64,000 nt of DNA. Origin: Fasciolopsis buskii. Taxonomy: Eukaryota > Platyhelminthes > Trematoda > Plagiorchiida > Fasciolidae. How positions within the stretch are numbered: position 1 is the first letter of the stretch; every line of letters begins with the position of its first letter. The stretch is taken from positions 393,361-457,360 of the forward strand of contig LUCM01001857.1 in the NCBI GenBank assembly GCA_008360955.1. Direction: 5' to 3'. A program made the position numbers and the translations under genes. This document shows, piece by piece, positions 11,242 to 24,735 of this stretch. Below the pieces are notes generated by a model. It did no database searches and was not told where the DNA came from. It saw only the letters and a list, made by a program, of their open reading frames with translations.

Positions 11242-13560
11242 TAGGCCATTGGGAACTGATAAACTTACTTCTGTTTATACATTCTGCCGGAGTTACAGAT
11301 TAGCGTGCCCACAGTATTTTCCTAGTTCCCAGTACAGTTGGCAGCTGATAAAGGTGGTAGGAGGCAGCTGTAGGCCTGTTTAATGGCCTGCCACACTTGC
11401 TCCGTTACAAGTATTCCAGGGAAAGAAATTTTTCCCGGGTAAATACCAGCTGTTTCCTCAACAAGTCTGCTACTTGTCCTCGGCCATGTATTCGCGGATA
11501 ATGAGCTACTCTCATTTGAAGTCATCTGGGCAGTAGGGTAGCTGTCCAACTAGCATTTTGACCCATAGATAGCTCGTTTTACTGCTGTCGATCGCGTTTT
11601 TTGGTGCTAATGTAAGTTCTAGTTCTATGAAGCGTATTGCCCATGCCCGGGAATCGGGGTTCTTATTTGGTCGTTGTTAGTATACATCATTTGACCGGTC
11701 TCTTCTGTCATACGCCCCGATTGGTATGTGCTGGTTTGGAGCTCTGGTTTGCAAAGTCATATAATCCCTTACCTATAGATCCTGGTACTTCCGACGGCCC
11801 ACTCATTTTTTGCTTTTGTCTGTTGAAGCCATCGATACGTGATGAGGGTTTGGATTTTATTTTTTACTCTATTTGGAAAAACCTAATCGTGTTTGAGCGT
11901 CCAGATAGGCAGACATGATTGTTCAACAAATGTCTTCGTGTGTTCGGCATTTTCCACCGGCACATTTCTCACTTATAGGGAAATGAGTGAGTACATTTTT
12001 CCGAAATTTTGGTCAAGAAATGGTGGTTTGACGTATCTCGACCCTAAAATAGATGGGAACACCTCTCTAAGTTCATGCATACACAAATTAGTTATCTAGT
12101 GGTTACTTTTGGACGTCTGCAAGTGATTTCGTAGCACACGATCGAGGATTCTTGTATGCCGCATCTGTCATCCTTCGACTAGGCTCCTGGAGTCTGTGGA
12201 TCCGTGTGTCTATTTGTTTGTTGCTACGGACGAGGAAGCTAATCGGAAATTTTTTGTCATCGTTCACTACCAATCATATGGAAGCAGTATCACGTTATAC
12301 GCCACTCGTCATTTCCCGATCACGTACTTGATTGTGTGTTAGCTGATCTCCCAATGTTCTCTTTACATTGCGTCCTGAGAAAGAAGTCTTAGGACTGTTT
12401 ACCCAGCCTGTGTTGCACCTTGTATTGAGGAACAAATACGAAATGCATGAGCGAACGTTCATACAGTGCAGTTTCACAAGAATTCTTCACCGGACAAGTA
12501 TGGCGCACGCAAGCGCCACGAATTAGTCGGGACTAGCTCTGTGTGATTAGTGGCCTGAACAGTCATCAAACTTTTAAAGGATAAGGGGGAGTACGGAACT
12601 GGCATAAGCCTCGGAACATCTTTTTCTTCTCCGTCGTTTTTACTACCTGCTGACTTGGAGTGCCTTGTTTATGAATACACGTTATGTAAGTTGTCCTAAC
12701 AAACCGCACTTTGAAGCATAGTTTGGAGTCTCTGGCTACAATTTCACATTATCATAATCATTTAAGCTTTTTTGGTGCCCAGGATCCGGGATAACAACAG
12801 CTGAAGCGAATGAGGTCACCTATTCTTATTTTCTCCAGATGGTGTGCTCAGTAGTCAAGAAAGTTGCGAAACTAAAAACAGCAACCGTGCTTCTCTTTGG
12901 TTGTACTAGACATGTCTCACCTTGTATCACTGAGTGTGAGTGCGTCTGCATGCCAGAAACGGCGAGAATGAAACAATAACGAAGTGAAGTTTGATTACAT
13001 TCAGTTATTCACTTTCTGGAATGTCATGTTGCGAGAACTGAGAAAACCATCAGGTAAACTTTTGTTTTGTTCATGAAGGGCAGAACTATTCTCACGCAGG
13101 CAAAGCATTAGACCGATCGGAACAATTCATGTGCACTAAGGACATATCGAACTTTCAAAGAGCGGAGGAAGAATGAACAGTGGTGTGCATCCGAAACCAA
13201 ACCTTATACTAGCGATCGGAACACTAACCTAATGTGTCTTTACCACGAAGACCCGCTCATCTCATTTGATAGTTCAGTATTATTTTTATTCTTGATCGTG
13301 TGTTTTCGCACTTCCCCAATCTCACAGTTGTCTGCAGCATTGATTTGACATCTGACTGTTCCAGAATGATTATAAATAGGTTGTACCAGTTCGGTTAGCT
13401 TACTAGCCGTCGAATTTGTTCTTGCGAATACAAAAGTGTCATTGTCTACTCAACCCGACCGGGATAAAGTGACCTGACCGGATCACTAGTGATTAGGTCA
13501 AGCATAGCGATTCCGGCTGCGGGGTCCGTCAAATTCTTTGGGGTCAGGACACCTGTAATG
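11242..13560. other. Non-coding, nothing recognised
   Basis: No conserved domain or strong splice-bounded frame was recognised. The frames at 11637-11918 and 11893-12099 have no family likeness. Confidence 0.45.
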
Positions 13561-13564
13561 AGGA

Positions 13565-13860
13565 TATCCGACTATATATACTGTATATATTATACCGGTT
13601 TGAAAATAAGCAAGGTGCCAACACAACAACATTTAAATAAAACTGTATCGAAACCTGATACATAAGGGGGGAAGAATGGTAAGTAGCAGTGTTTTTCGTA
13701 CACATTTTGTGATCGAAAAAGTGCTTTTTTCGTTTTGTTTTACGGGGCACAAGTTCTACAGGAAGGCCATACAGCATTCGCGCCACCGGCTTCGGTTCTG
13801 AACCATGTCTTTCTGCGCCTGCAACCATCGACAATCCTTATCCTTTGGGCCCCAACCAGG
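13565..13860 (+). repeat. Dispersed repeat C, copy 1
   Basis: Aligns in the same orientation with 60640-60960. Shared text includes TATACCGGTTTG against TACACCGGCATG, GGTGCCAACACAACA, and CATACAGCATTCGCG with the following GGGCCC segment. Both copies begin at a (TA)n tract. Nature unknown. Confidence 0.5.
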
Positions 13861-16450
13861 AAGGCGGAAAGCATCATTTGATGCCAAAACTGAGGCTTAC
13901 TTCCTACATCTAGGCCATGTCTTCCAATCGTAAAAAAATGTACTACTAACTTTGATAGTGTGCATTTTTTTCCTTAAACGGAGCTCGGATGTCCTGGCGA
14001 CGCCACAAGCGTCTCAGGTTCACGAAAGCTACTCCGGCTTTCGCGGTTCGTGGTATGACCTTTCCCCAATGCCTCCGCCAGATTTATTCAGGCTTCCAAG
14101 GCGCTTAAAGCTGTTGGCTATTTTTAACCAATCACCAAAAATGGTGATGCAAAGACCGGCTTCTGCTTCCAGTCTTAAAGAAGTATGTTTTACGTCGAAG
14201 GTGCAATACGCATGCAGTATCCGGGTTTTCAAGTCAGTGAGCGGCCCGATGCACGTTGAATTTCTCGTGGATGGTTTCCCAGCAAGACGATAACATCGGC
14301 ATACTCCAAGTCAAAATCCCTGCTGCGTGGGAGAAGTTCAACTCCATCGTCTGTTAGACTAGGCAAAGAATTGTACAGAACATTCTCTTTGGGAAAATTG
14401 AAAATACATGATATGGGACAGTCTTGTCGCACTAGAGACGGAGAAGTGTGACGAAAGCTATAGGCCCAATCCAAACTAAGCTACGATGGTATAAGTACTT
14501 GTGGGTCGACACTTCTTCGATACTCCATTCGTCAACAAACAGTGCCATACCTCAGACCTGTCCACGAAGTCCAAGTCTGCGTGAATGTCTAAAACCATAG
14601 TGATCATTGGTTTTTGGGAAGGAAAACGGTGCTGCAGAAACTGTTGGCAGAGCATGATTTAATCGACGCACCCACGATCAATACGAAACCGAGCCTACTT
14701 CTCGCGAGTTTGCTGTTCATGCATTTTGTACAACTGGCGATGAATGACGGAAGCCATCAGCTATAATGCTATTGGAATTAGGTCACCACCGTTGTGGTTA
14801 GTGCAGTCATCGCGCGAGCCCTTTTTAACGACGTGGAAATCAATCGATCCGCCACCCTACACACGAAGTGAGGACGTTCTCGCAAAAGTAGATGTTGGAG
14901 AAAATTTGAATTAGTTTGACCAACCCCATTCTTCCAAGTTTGAACACAGCAGAGAAAGGTCATTGGAGTCCGGGGATTTATGACATGCTAAGTCTTGGAT
15001 TTATTTTCGAATCTAGTTTGCAGAAGGTGCATCTGTTGAGACAGGCCGGAGAGCGAGTGGGGTGATACGTGTGCGAGGGACTGAGAGTGGAAGCCAGCTA
15101 AATGGTGCCTTAAATTGCCCCACTCAGCGCTCGAGACGTCGCAGCTAGTTGTGCATTGGGGAACTGTCGGATTCGTAAGTTGGTTCGCTCACAACTGATG
15201 CTTTTCTATCGACGACTCGAATGAGATGAACCAGCTTTCTGGAACTTTTCGTGCGGTAACACGTCCCATTTCTAATGCACGATGAGATTCCCACATCCTG
15301 TGATTCCTGCTTAAGCTTACTGTAAGTTCGTGGCTTGTTTTGAGCCATGCTGCATTATGCTGTCCGCCAGCCTGGGGTATGTGACGCTAGTCAAGGAGAG
15401 GCAGTTACTCAGCAGAAACCCGGGGTGTCACAACACATTAGTTCAGGCTGGAGCTCACTGAGGGGCAGAATGCAAGGCTTTTTTGATAGGCGACCGGTGT
15501 TCATTGATATCGTTAGTCGAATACAGTTACAGCCTTTTAGCTAGCGCGCTTGAAACAGGTAGTGGTCCAGTTGGGTCAGAGAGCTTATCGCTATCTAACC
15601 GACTCTATGGTGCGTTTCAACTTCCCACCAAAGGACAGAGGTTGCTTGGTTCAGAGTAACGACTGGTCGGAGCCGAGGGAAGTGCTGCAGTACGACTACC
15701 AATCTCATAAACAGCCATAACATCGGTAGCTGACTCGAATAGAGTGGACGCCTGGAGGCGTACCGGCGATTGGAGCTTCCCAATTTTGTACTTTCGAGGA
15801 ACAACCGATGGTCTCAACTCAAAGCCAACAACCGTTCCCCGTTTTATGAGCGAAAAGAATGGAGACTAATGAAGCCTCCTCATTCGAGGATATCCGAGTT
15901 ACTCTAGCATTCATGTCCCACATTGAAATCATTTTCTCATCTTGCTTTGCTGTGCGTAGGAAGCTGTACAGCTTTTGGTGGAACATGCGCTTGATTGTAT
16001 TTGGGCTGAAATCTGTAGGGGTATAAGCTGAGACGACAAACAGATTGTATCTCCCAGAGCGATAACTGTTCACTTTGCACGGAATTCGAAGTTTCACTTC
16101 GCATAGCCAGCTGTTGACTGGGATTCAGTCGAGCAGCACAGCTTCAGCCGTTTGATTGGGAACCACACCAATGCCGGGAAAGACCAGAAGACTCAGGATC
16201 AAAGTCCCCAGAAAGGCGCAAACGAAACTCCACCGAAGGACTGGATGGTGATGTCATTTGAATGTCAGAAACGGAGTCTTGATTGTGAGTCTCCTGGGTA
16301 CACACACACATCTATGGCTAGGGTCTCCATCGTACGAGCTAAACGCGCCTGTTGTCTTATGCGCATTAGCGTTTGCACTTTCAAGGTGGGTAGTTCAACC
16401 GCGCCATCACGTTAAAGTGCCACCGGTGAAATTGTGGTATTTTAAGGCGA
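13850..16450 (-). mobile_element. LINE retrotransposon copy 2 with endonuclease and RT regions, degenerate
   Basis: The endonuclease domain lies at about 16450-15540 on the minus strand: VNSYRSGRYNLFVVSAYTP, TDFSPNTIKRMFHQKLYSFL and WDMNARV (the GDMNA motif with W for G). The RT domain lies at about 14960-13940. It reads VKKGSRDDCTNHNGGDLIPI (motif 1), RFRIDRGCVD (normally GFRPGRGCID), PMITMVLDIHADLDFVDRS (motif A), then GVELLPRSRDFDLEYADVIV (YADD motif as YADV), LGSLNKSGGGIGE and KAGVAFVNLRRLWRRQDIR. The order is the normal one, EN then RT, so this is one near full-length but long-dead copy with stops and frameshifts throughout. The family matches the endonuclease-reverse transcriptases abundant in fluke genomes. 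Confidence 0.8.
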
Positions 16451-17609
16451 ATGCCTCCCAGGCAAATCCCACGACACCCTAGACACTCCTGTCCCTGCTT
16501 TTCCGCGACTGCTTATTCGGTGAGCTTGGGCCCACTCTATTTACGAATAACTACCTGAATGGTTGTCGCTCCTTTGCCCGCGATTCAGGGACCTAGGTCG
16601 ATAGCATACAGCTCTCCCCTGGGTCCTGGATAGGACTCAGACTGGGATCAAAATAGCTAGTAGCCCAGTTGCTCACACAACTACAGGGGATCACTTTCAT
16701 GATCAAGGTTCTCAATGCCTCACCAATTGAAGTGTCTGCCTGATAACATCCACCGTGGAACATCGGATCACCTTTTTCACGCAAAAACTACGCATTTGTC
16801 CCGTTCTTTTCTGGATTTCACTATTAGGGAATATTGTCAGCACATGTGGGAAACAACTGTGGATCACGGACGTGCATTCAGGTGAGTGCACCTACGGCTT
16901 GTTCGGACACACCTGCGATCATTCTGATCCTAACGCGGGTTATAGAGGTAAACGACGAAACGGAGGCTAGCACGGCCTACCAGCACATCAGCTCCTCGAC
17001 GGGTTTTTCGTTAAGTTACTTGCTTGAGTCTGATTTCAGATCCAGAATGGAAGGCAGCTACGAAAGTGATCTGATCTATCTGAGTCTTTTAAGCTTTAAC
17101 TGTCTCCTCCGGTGGAGGGTGAAATTGTCATCCTGTGGTATAAAGCCTAGTCTGTTGAGGTAACTAACTGGCAAGAGACTACTCAGTATCCCAAGCTTTC
17201 CCTTACTGTTTGATTCGAAGTCACAAGATGCCAACCATACCCAGCGTCTCTCACGGTCCCGACCGAATGATCTCATAGGTATTATTGATCGACGAAATCA
17301 CTGCATCGCGGGTGCCCGCGCAGCCGTCTAATGAACTGATCTGTCCCCTGAACCCTGTTGAAAATTTGAATTCTCACTAGAGTTGTCGTGACAACATCCT
17401 AGGAAAATGCACGAAAATGCAAACGACAGCAGCGACACGTACACCTTCGGGCTTAAATACACACTTGTATATGCCTCTAACTTCCCGATATATGTACTAG
17501 TTGACTGGCTGATGTGGACCTGAGAATGAACCGTTCGTTCACCTCTTGTAGCAAGAAGCGGGCAAATTAAATTAGCGTGTATATTTTAGGACAGCAGTTC
17601 ATCTCACTT

Positions 17610-18440
17610 TTTGCAACCATTTACCTTGCACCAAAGTCCTCTGGTTTTGCTTACCGCTGAACAACAACAAACGGAGAAGGAAAACCAGTGGTAGATCAAC
17701 TGCAAAATAATAAATTTGACAGCCACATGGAAGAAAAGAAGGATTTTGGATGCACGAACATCACTGACTGCGGGATCGAGTCATATCACTTATTGTCTCC
17801 AATCCCCTGGACCCGAATCCGGTAGTCTAATTGGATCCGCACGAGATAGTCAACCGGTTAAGGTTTTCATACTTTTTTACCGCGTGAACGACTGATCTCC
17901 TTAACCTATCTTCCAACCGTCACTTGACTCGGAGAGCGATGCACGACGAGGCAATGATTCTGCGTAAAATATGTCCCATCCACCTTGATCTATTCACATT
18001 CATACATGAATCAAGTTGGCTAATGCGGCAAACATTGTTTGCGCGTGTCGTCATTGTGCTGTCTGCGAACGGACAATGAATGGTAGCTGTAAGACAAAAT
18101 AAGGACGATTTTCTTTTGCATTCCCAATGCAATCTCGTTAATTTTTTTTCTTCCGATGACCTACTTACACTTTTTGGGTTTCTGACAATATTATTTATAA
18201 TCCGTTTTGATATTCGCAATTTGACGAACAAATGTGACGGCACACTGCTATAGTGCTGCGCTACGATTCGTCAGCAGCAGAATTAGCCTCTACCACAATA
18301 CAACCTCATTTGGCATCAGCGACCAAATCTCCGAGCGATCCGTCAGGCAGACCAAGCAAGAAGCTCAAAATCTGTTGTTGCCCTAAGTGCCCGTGGGTTT
18401 CGCTGCTCTAATCGTTCCCTGCATCTGAACAAACCTGTAG
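17610..18440 (-). mobile_element. LINE retrotransposon copy 3, C-terminus and 3' end
   Basis: The minus strand reads LDSCMNVNRSRWMGHILRR near 18030-17970, the conserved RWLGHVLR segment at the C-terminus of this LINE family. The 3' part (17620-17930) aligns with 7085-7430, for example CTTGCACCAAAGT, GAGTCATAT(T/C)AC and GGTAGTCTAA(C/T)T(A/G)GATC, so both copies end at the same place. It is 5'-truncated. Confidence 0.65.
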
Positions 18441-19320
18441 GACGTTATTTTTCTAAAGTCAACCCATTCTAGATGCGTTCTGTTTTGCGAACTTGGGTCT
18501 TAGAAACGTACTATGTTTCAGAGATAAATTTGCGAAGGAAGGAAGGATCGCATAGCGCAACCTACAAAAGTTCACTTCTTGTGTGTAGGTGTGCCTGTTT
18601 GTGGCAGTTTAACCTAATCCTGCCAATTGCATACCTTATGATTTTGCATCCGGAACTGTTTTTTCTAGGTGTCAACCTGAACGAAACTCACCTTATACTG
18701 TCATCCACTAGTGCCTCACATCTCTTGTAATTACTGCTTCACAATCTGCTTATCTCTCATTCTCGATATTTTTACACCGTTCCGTTTTCCCCAGTCGGCT
18801 TAGTAGTAATCATCCGACAACAGGTTGTAAGTCCCGATGGGATCTTATTGCTATCACATCGTTTCTCTTGTTGGAAGTCTCCTCCGAGATCACGCACACA
18901 TTACATCATGGGACGAGTGATCCACGAAGGCGTATTGGGAAATACATTTTGTCCACTCTAAATTTTCCTTGTACAAAGTGTTCACAATTGCTGCGATTAC
19001 AAATAAATGCGTAGGTTGCCAATCTCTGTTTCGTTGTGTATGTGTCTTATATGCTGAAACTGAAAGATAGCCAAAAATTTAGTGGGCAGAATTCCCGCGT
19101 CCCCGAAACGGATGATTTCACACTTCACATTAATGTCCAGAAAATGCAAAAGAATATCATTATGCGGTTGATCCAGTGCAGCTCTGGGTCGATTTGATTT
19201 GGGTTAGAAGTAACGAGACTAATGTTTACGTTGAATTCAATCTTTTTGCACACTGCTTAGTTCAGTGAACATGGAAAGACTTCTTCTTATCTCCGATTGG
19301 AACACCGGCGCAGCACAAGC
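18441..19320. other. Non-coding, nothing recognised
   Basis: No supported gene or repeat was seen. Confidence 0.4.
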
Positions 19321-19326
19321 ATGACT

Positions 19327-19640
19327 TCAGTTGATCCATTTGATCCTGGCTACACATTGGTCGGGATCGGTATGTCGTATCAGAATCTTTTGTTTTTTCC
19401 CCATCAAAGTAGTGCGTTCGTGAATATCAAAGGCCTGTGTGTATAGCTGCCAATTAGTAATGAGTTCACCCAACATTTGATGGATGGTAGATTCCAGGGA
19501 TTCATTGCCGGGTGTCTGCAAACCTATCCGCTCGCTTCTGCTCACGCTTGACTCGTTCAGCGTTAGCTGACCGGGTTGATTTTCACAGGCTTCTTCTGGG
19601 CTTGTGAGAACAGTGCTGGTCGGAAGAAGCTTTGTATGAA
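19327..19640 (-). CDS. Candidate coding exon, unidentified
   Basis: An open minus-strand frame with protein-like composition. It includes LTLNESSVSRSERIGLQTPG, then HQMLGELITNWQLYTQAFD, and ends in VARIKWIN before a stop. Possible acceptors are GACCAG near 19617 and CTCACAAG near 19604. I recognise no domain. It may be a terminal exon or an element fragment. No other exon of the same gene was found. Confidence 0.25.
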
Positions 19641-19930
19641 CGATAAAACTAGTTTCCTGTAGCCCGTGTTTGTGTGTGCAGGAAAATGGGATGAATAACT
19701 TATATTCACTGCCAAATGGTTCATGTGTTCTGACAAACGACAAATGGGTTTCTGTTCTTCCGCTGCGAGATAGATTCGTCCGTTTTGTGATGCCGATAGT
19801 GGTGACTAAGCAGCACACAACATTGCCATGACTTTGATGGTTCTTCGCTATGTTTCAACGCTGTCAGCTTCCCGTTTCGGACCTGATCTTTTTGTGATGT
19901 GTCCATATGGAATGAAAATGACGGTGCCAT

Positions 19931-21980
19931 GAAATTATCTGCCCAGTGACAACACGGCTAATGGGGTACGTATGACCAAAGACAATACGCAAAATTGCGT
20001 ATGTCTCTCCATTTCTCCTTCTAGGATGAAGTAACTTTTTAAATAACCCTTATTAAGTCGCAGGTTCTATCGTGGATGGCAACCAGAGCATTATCTTCCT
20101 CTATGCATTTTTTCACTCTATTCGGAACAATACATTTGGCACTTCGTTTACCCTGCATTACTTTTTCACAGTCTTTTAATGTTTCAGATAAAATACCAGC
20201 CTGATAGACAACTTCTGAAATGGCGTATCTGAGGGATCCTGTCTCGACTAAACTCGAAAGCTTCCATTATCCCCAAACTGATTCGCAGTGCCCGTCGGTC
20301 GTAGCTATCGATTGTACTTATAACATGCGGTACCGTACTGGTTGTAATTCGCCGCCGTTTTCATGCTACTTTCCGCTGACTGACTAGAATGAAAAAACAT
20401 CATTCATGAGCACAGTTTTAAGACGTTCATTTTGAAAATAATTTTAGTGATATGAAGCGATACAATAGTTGTGGTCAGTCTCATTAGACTTGTTCTCAGC
20501 TGTCTAACCGAATCCGAATCAATGGTAAACATGGTTTCCGCCGCCGTCACCACTACCAGGTGCGTGGGTGTTTGCCGAGACTATCAGTATCCGTATTCGC
20601 ACGTGTGCCTTGGAAAAGCAGACTATCCGATTTAGGTCCCTTCCGCCCTTTAATTCGGTTTGCATCACTCTAATTTGTGTTATTTTTCCATTGTTCTTAG
20701 TGTCAGTATTTCGGGTTTCGTAACAGTGTGAACCACGTAAAACTGATTCTATAAACATTTTTATCCACTATCGGTAAACTGTTCATTCTTCGGCGTAGTA
20801 TATAACAACAGCAGTCAGTTCTATAGCAAATGAGGTGTCATCCACTAGATCATACGGGGTCATGAGCCGAATTTGAGGTTGGTACTTTACTAACACATCT
20901 GATTTAGTTGCATCTAAGCGCCGGGCATTCACCGCATGACCCTGCTATAAATGGACAACGTGAATTACCTGTCAGCTTGGTCCTGCAGTACAGGTAACCG
21001 ACTCACCTTTCTATTCTATTCTCCGAGTTTACTTTCCACCAGTTTCACTCCCATGAAAATCCGTTTTCATTGTGTCTATATGAACAGTTACTGCGAGTTT
21101 TTGTAAGCGTCTGTAAAGCTGTGCGGAAGCAATACCGGGCAAGTGTGCAAATCAGTGTTTCCGGTCCTCAAGTATAATGACTAGTTCAAACTGGGGAACG
21201 TAACCCAGCTAAGCAAGTATTCATATTAGTAGAAGTAACCAAATTACCATAGGCGGCTTCGCTTACCGCATGCTGCACTTCCTATTCATTTCAGTCCGCT
21301 CAAAAAACGCAAGATCGCATGGGAGGAAACCAATCAACACAAGGCAGTTGTATCCAGTAAGTTTTCACTGACTTTTTTGGTTGATTAAGTGGTAGACATA
21401 ATGCACCGTTCTGCAGTGTTGCGTTAACTTGTGTGCTATTGCAAACCAGCTGCGATGTAATGATGCCTTGCACTGATCTCTCTAACGCTCCGTTGATCCC
21501 TGAATATTTGTTGGACTGTATTTTGCGCACACAGTCTCAATCTCTCTCTCTCTTCCACACACACCCTTATTAAAATGTATCCCGATCACGAATAGACTAT
21601 ACTCACTTTGACATTAGCTCACACGTCTGAGATCTAGCTTCCATTGTTTATCGAATATCTGTCCTCATTGTAGTCAAATGCGGTACGAATGGGAATTCCC
21701 GTTGATAGTGCAACTGGCAAAAAGTGGCTTACTTGTACGTTCGATTTCTGCTATCCCAGAGGCAACAAGCTGATTGGATCGGGAAATGATAGTAATCTCC
21801 TACTTCCTATGTATGTTCTGTAACAAATGTACTGCAGTTCTAGGAAGAGAACGTAGCATGCGAAAGGCTGTCGAAAGGTGATTGGCGACGATACTCGCAG
21901 CTACACGTCTCGAATCTGCAATATTCGCGTTCAGGTTTGATGGGAAACAGCAACTCGTTGTCACCCGGCTCGCTGCCACA
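19931..21980. other. Non-coding, nothing recognised
   Basis: No supported gene was seen. A short TC-rich tract occurs at about 21540-21555. Confidence 0.4.
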
Positions 21981-21984
21981 CGTG

Positions 21985-22130
21985 ACCTATTAGGGCCTTA
22001 TGTAGTTATATGCCATTCCATTTCCAAGGTCGCGGTTTCTCGTTACCCTCGCCCTGTGTAGTGGGCCACAATGGCCATAAGGTGTGCTCACTCTACTCCA
22101 CTCATGCTTCAGAAATGTCATACAAAATAC
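21985..22130 (+). repeat. SINE family A, copy 5 (3' part)
   Basis: Carries CCATTCCATTTCCAAGGTCG, GTGTAGTGGGCC and CACTCATGCTTC, the 3' landmarks of the family. The tRNA-like head is missing or unreadable. Confidence 0.5.
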
Positions 22131-22608
22131 CACAACGGTATTAACAACTGCGCTGTTGTCTGACAGTCGACGCCACAAGCCGGAATAAGGAGTCACAAAC
22201 CATCACAAGGGGTCAGGCATGTTTTAGCATCAAATTGACTCCTGTTATCGACGTGTGCCGATGTTGATAGCGTAGTTAGAATCTCTTGTTTCAGAATTCA
22301 CAACTCCTATGTTCACGTTCCAAGTGCTTGTTCCGTATGGCGGTTAGCTTCCAAACCTCAGGGATCCCTTATTCATTCTGATTCGGTTCACGTTTTGAAC
22401 CACCACATTTGTACAGGAAGTTAGCCAACATGTAATTGACCCAGGACATGTACACCATTATGTTTGCATTCCAGAGCTCATGAAACGAAAACCCATTGTG
22501 CCTACTATTGAATAAGTTTCACATTCTTTACTGGACCACTTCAAACGGATTGATTGTGGGATGTTTTTGCGTATATGGGCTCGTCTACCATGTCACTGTC
22601 GTTGTAAC

Positions 22609-22680
22609 AATAGTAGGAGTGGTTGTAGTAGTGATAGTAGTAGTAGTAGTAGTAGTAGTAGTAATAGTAATAGCAATAGC
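22609..22680. repeat. (TAG)n trinucleotide repeat
   Basis: Imperfect TAG/TAA units. They produce low-complexity frames in all phases (poly-Val, poly-Ser), which are not taken as coding. Confidence 0.9.
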
Positions 22681-23459
22681 ATTAGCGGTACCGGTGCAAG
22701 TATCCTTTGCTCTTCGAGTTGCACTCAATCCTCCGGTTGTGCTTTGTCTTTTCACAGTATACATTTTTTAATCGGAGTAGACTGACCTGCTTAAGTCCCT
22801 TTCCACACGGATTCTTCTCACAATGGTCACTCCTTGCTACACTCGACCGATCGCAACCTTATGCGTCTCTCCATCACATCAAGATTCTGTTTCACGTTAA
22901 GTCACGCAAATGGTAAGGGGATTATTTAGCTATCACAACAACATGAACAGCAACCACAAACAACCAACATATTGGAGCTGTTAGCTCAAATAGTTCTCTA
23001 CGGATTGTTCAGAAATAAAATATGAGGTATCACGGGTCGCATGTAAGCTTCACTGCTGGTAAGCAAATTCTTCTATTGTGGGCGTGCACAGGAAGTGAAA
23101 AAACTGGTTTACTTCACGGTTAAGTGAGAATACAAAGGTTTTTTGAAATAGTTCGTGCCGATTACTTATCTGCCCCGACCTAGTACCGAGTAATGTGTTC
23201 GCGACATATCGCTGGATCTAGAAAACTGTCGTACACATCACTTATTTATCACAGGTCTGTTTACAAATTGAGTGCTATCGGATTCATGGATAATGAGAAA
23301 AACAGTGCAGGGGAAAGAACAAAGGAAGAGAAATTCGGTATATACACTCTACCACACATACTAGCTTCTCCATCCTCCATCTTCACTTCATCGGTTATCC
23401 ATAAGCGTCCATGGCTTTCCAGTGGGCTTGGCGCTGCCCGGTTGTCCACACCGAAGTAA

Positions 23460-24065
23460 AGTGTTGACATGGGCGACCCTACCCCGAGACTTTGACTGAA
23501 AGGTCTACAAGGCCTACAATGAAGTAGGACAATCTAAAGGTCTCGTAGCCCAATGATTCCCGGGGTGTGACTGCTCACCCCCTACGCTCTTCGGATGGGA
23601 CTAAACATCCCAGATGTCCATTACACCGCTACACTACGGATGCCGATGATGATGTAATGGTATGGTTCGTACGCCTCCCGTGAACAGTATGTGATGAGAG
23701 TTTAACCATCTCCTCTTGTCCGATTAAGAAGGGTCGGCGAACCTGATGGAGAGCGCGAGGCATTCGCCTTGGTCCTTGTGGTTCACGGGGACTCAGTGAG
23801 CAGAACTAGCTCAATAAATGTTGCTTGAGACGTACGGTCATTTGACAGCGCTTTGGGAAACGTTCAGGACCAATAGCCAACTGGGACCCGGGGTCACTCA
23901 CACCCTGGACCATACCATGGTAGGTACCATGGGCGCTTGGTGAATATTGAGATTATTTTATGAACCCGCACTAGATGGCAGTGCAGACGTGTAGTGTTGC
24001 CACTCAAGAAGCGCTAGTGATGCGGATGGCATCTTTTGATTACATTTGAGAATGCGTCCCTGACC
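23460..24065. repeat. GC-rich block of unknown nature
   Basis: About 600 bp distinctly richer in G+C than its surroundings. It ends shortly before a (TA)n tract and a SINE copy. It holds a nested palindrome, CCATACCATGGTAGGTACCATGG, at about 23911-23933. All frames have stops. It looks like the leader or body of an interspersed element, but no second copy is present here to prove it. Confidence 0.3.
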
Positions 24066-24118
24066 TGAGTTGCATCAATGCCACTCACTAACATTCTGTT
24101 CTAGTTCAAAACTTTCCT

Positions 24119-24142
24119 GTATATATATATATATATATATAT
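24119..24142. repeat. (TA)n microsatellite
   Basis: Uninterrupted TA run, about 12 units. Confidence 0.9.
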
Positions 24143-24469
24143 GTCTCAATTGTAAGTAGTGTCTGTGTGAGGGTACAAAATTCCCCTCGGTTTCGAGGTT
24201 ATTGTGGCTCGTCGGGTATGCGTACCCGATACTCTCTTGTCCAAACATCCCTGTACTTGTGTACTCTGAATTGGTATGTCTGACCAGAATCGAATTTGTA
24301 GCATGGGGAGTGTGCATGGAAGCTGTTGGTTGAAGAGTCGACAAAAGAACCAGAATTGTGATTCGTTGATAATTATGTGCCAGTTGGACTGAGTCAAGCC
24401 CAGGAACAAGAGCAGAATGCCACCAGAATAGGTATAAATTGTAAGTAGAATTGTTTTTTTCGGTTTGCT

Positions 24470-24735
24470 TGAAGCATGGGTGCAGTGAAAGCAACATGCC
24501 CCACAGCCACTAAGGCCTACTACACAGGGGTGAGGGACCAGCAACTTTGACCCCGAAAATTGGAGTGGCACAAAATCACGTAAGGTTACACGAAGTTAGG
24601 TGTTGTAACGAGCCGGACCAGAGGGTACTATCGTCTACCGCCAACGTTACCGGAAGATATGGCATTCGAACCTCTGACCCTTTCGGTGACCGACAATTAA
24701 TCCACTTGACCACCTCCGGTCTGTATGAGTGAACA
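24470..24735 (-). repeat. tRNA-derived SINE family A, best-preserved copy (6)
   Basis: Read on the minus strand, the head starts with GGAGGTGGTCAAGTGGATTA, whose A box is TGGTCAAGTGGATTA (24698-24712). The B box AGGTTCGAATGCC (24661-24673) follows at tRNA-like spacing. The body follows: GGCTCGTTACAACACC, ACGTGATTTTGTGCCACTCC, TTTTCGGGGTCAAAGTTGCT, GTGTAGTAGGCC and CACCCATGCTTCAAG. The same order recurs at seven or more other sites in this window, so it is an interspersed, Pol III-type SINE. The frame at 24547-24732 is a by-product. Confidence 0.7.

Noticed and set aside
13952..14293. Plus-strand 113-codon gene
   Set aside because: It is the antisense of readable LINE reverse-transcriptase text on the minus strand.
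22496..22785. Membrane-like Val-rich and Ser-rich frames
   Set aside because: Low-complexity translation of a (TAG)n tract, open in several phases at once.
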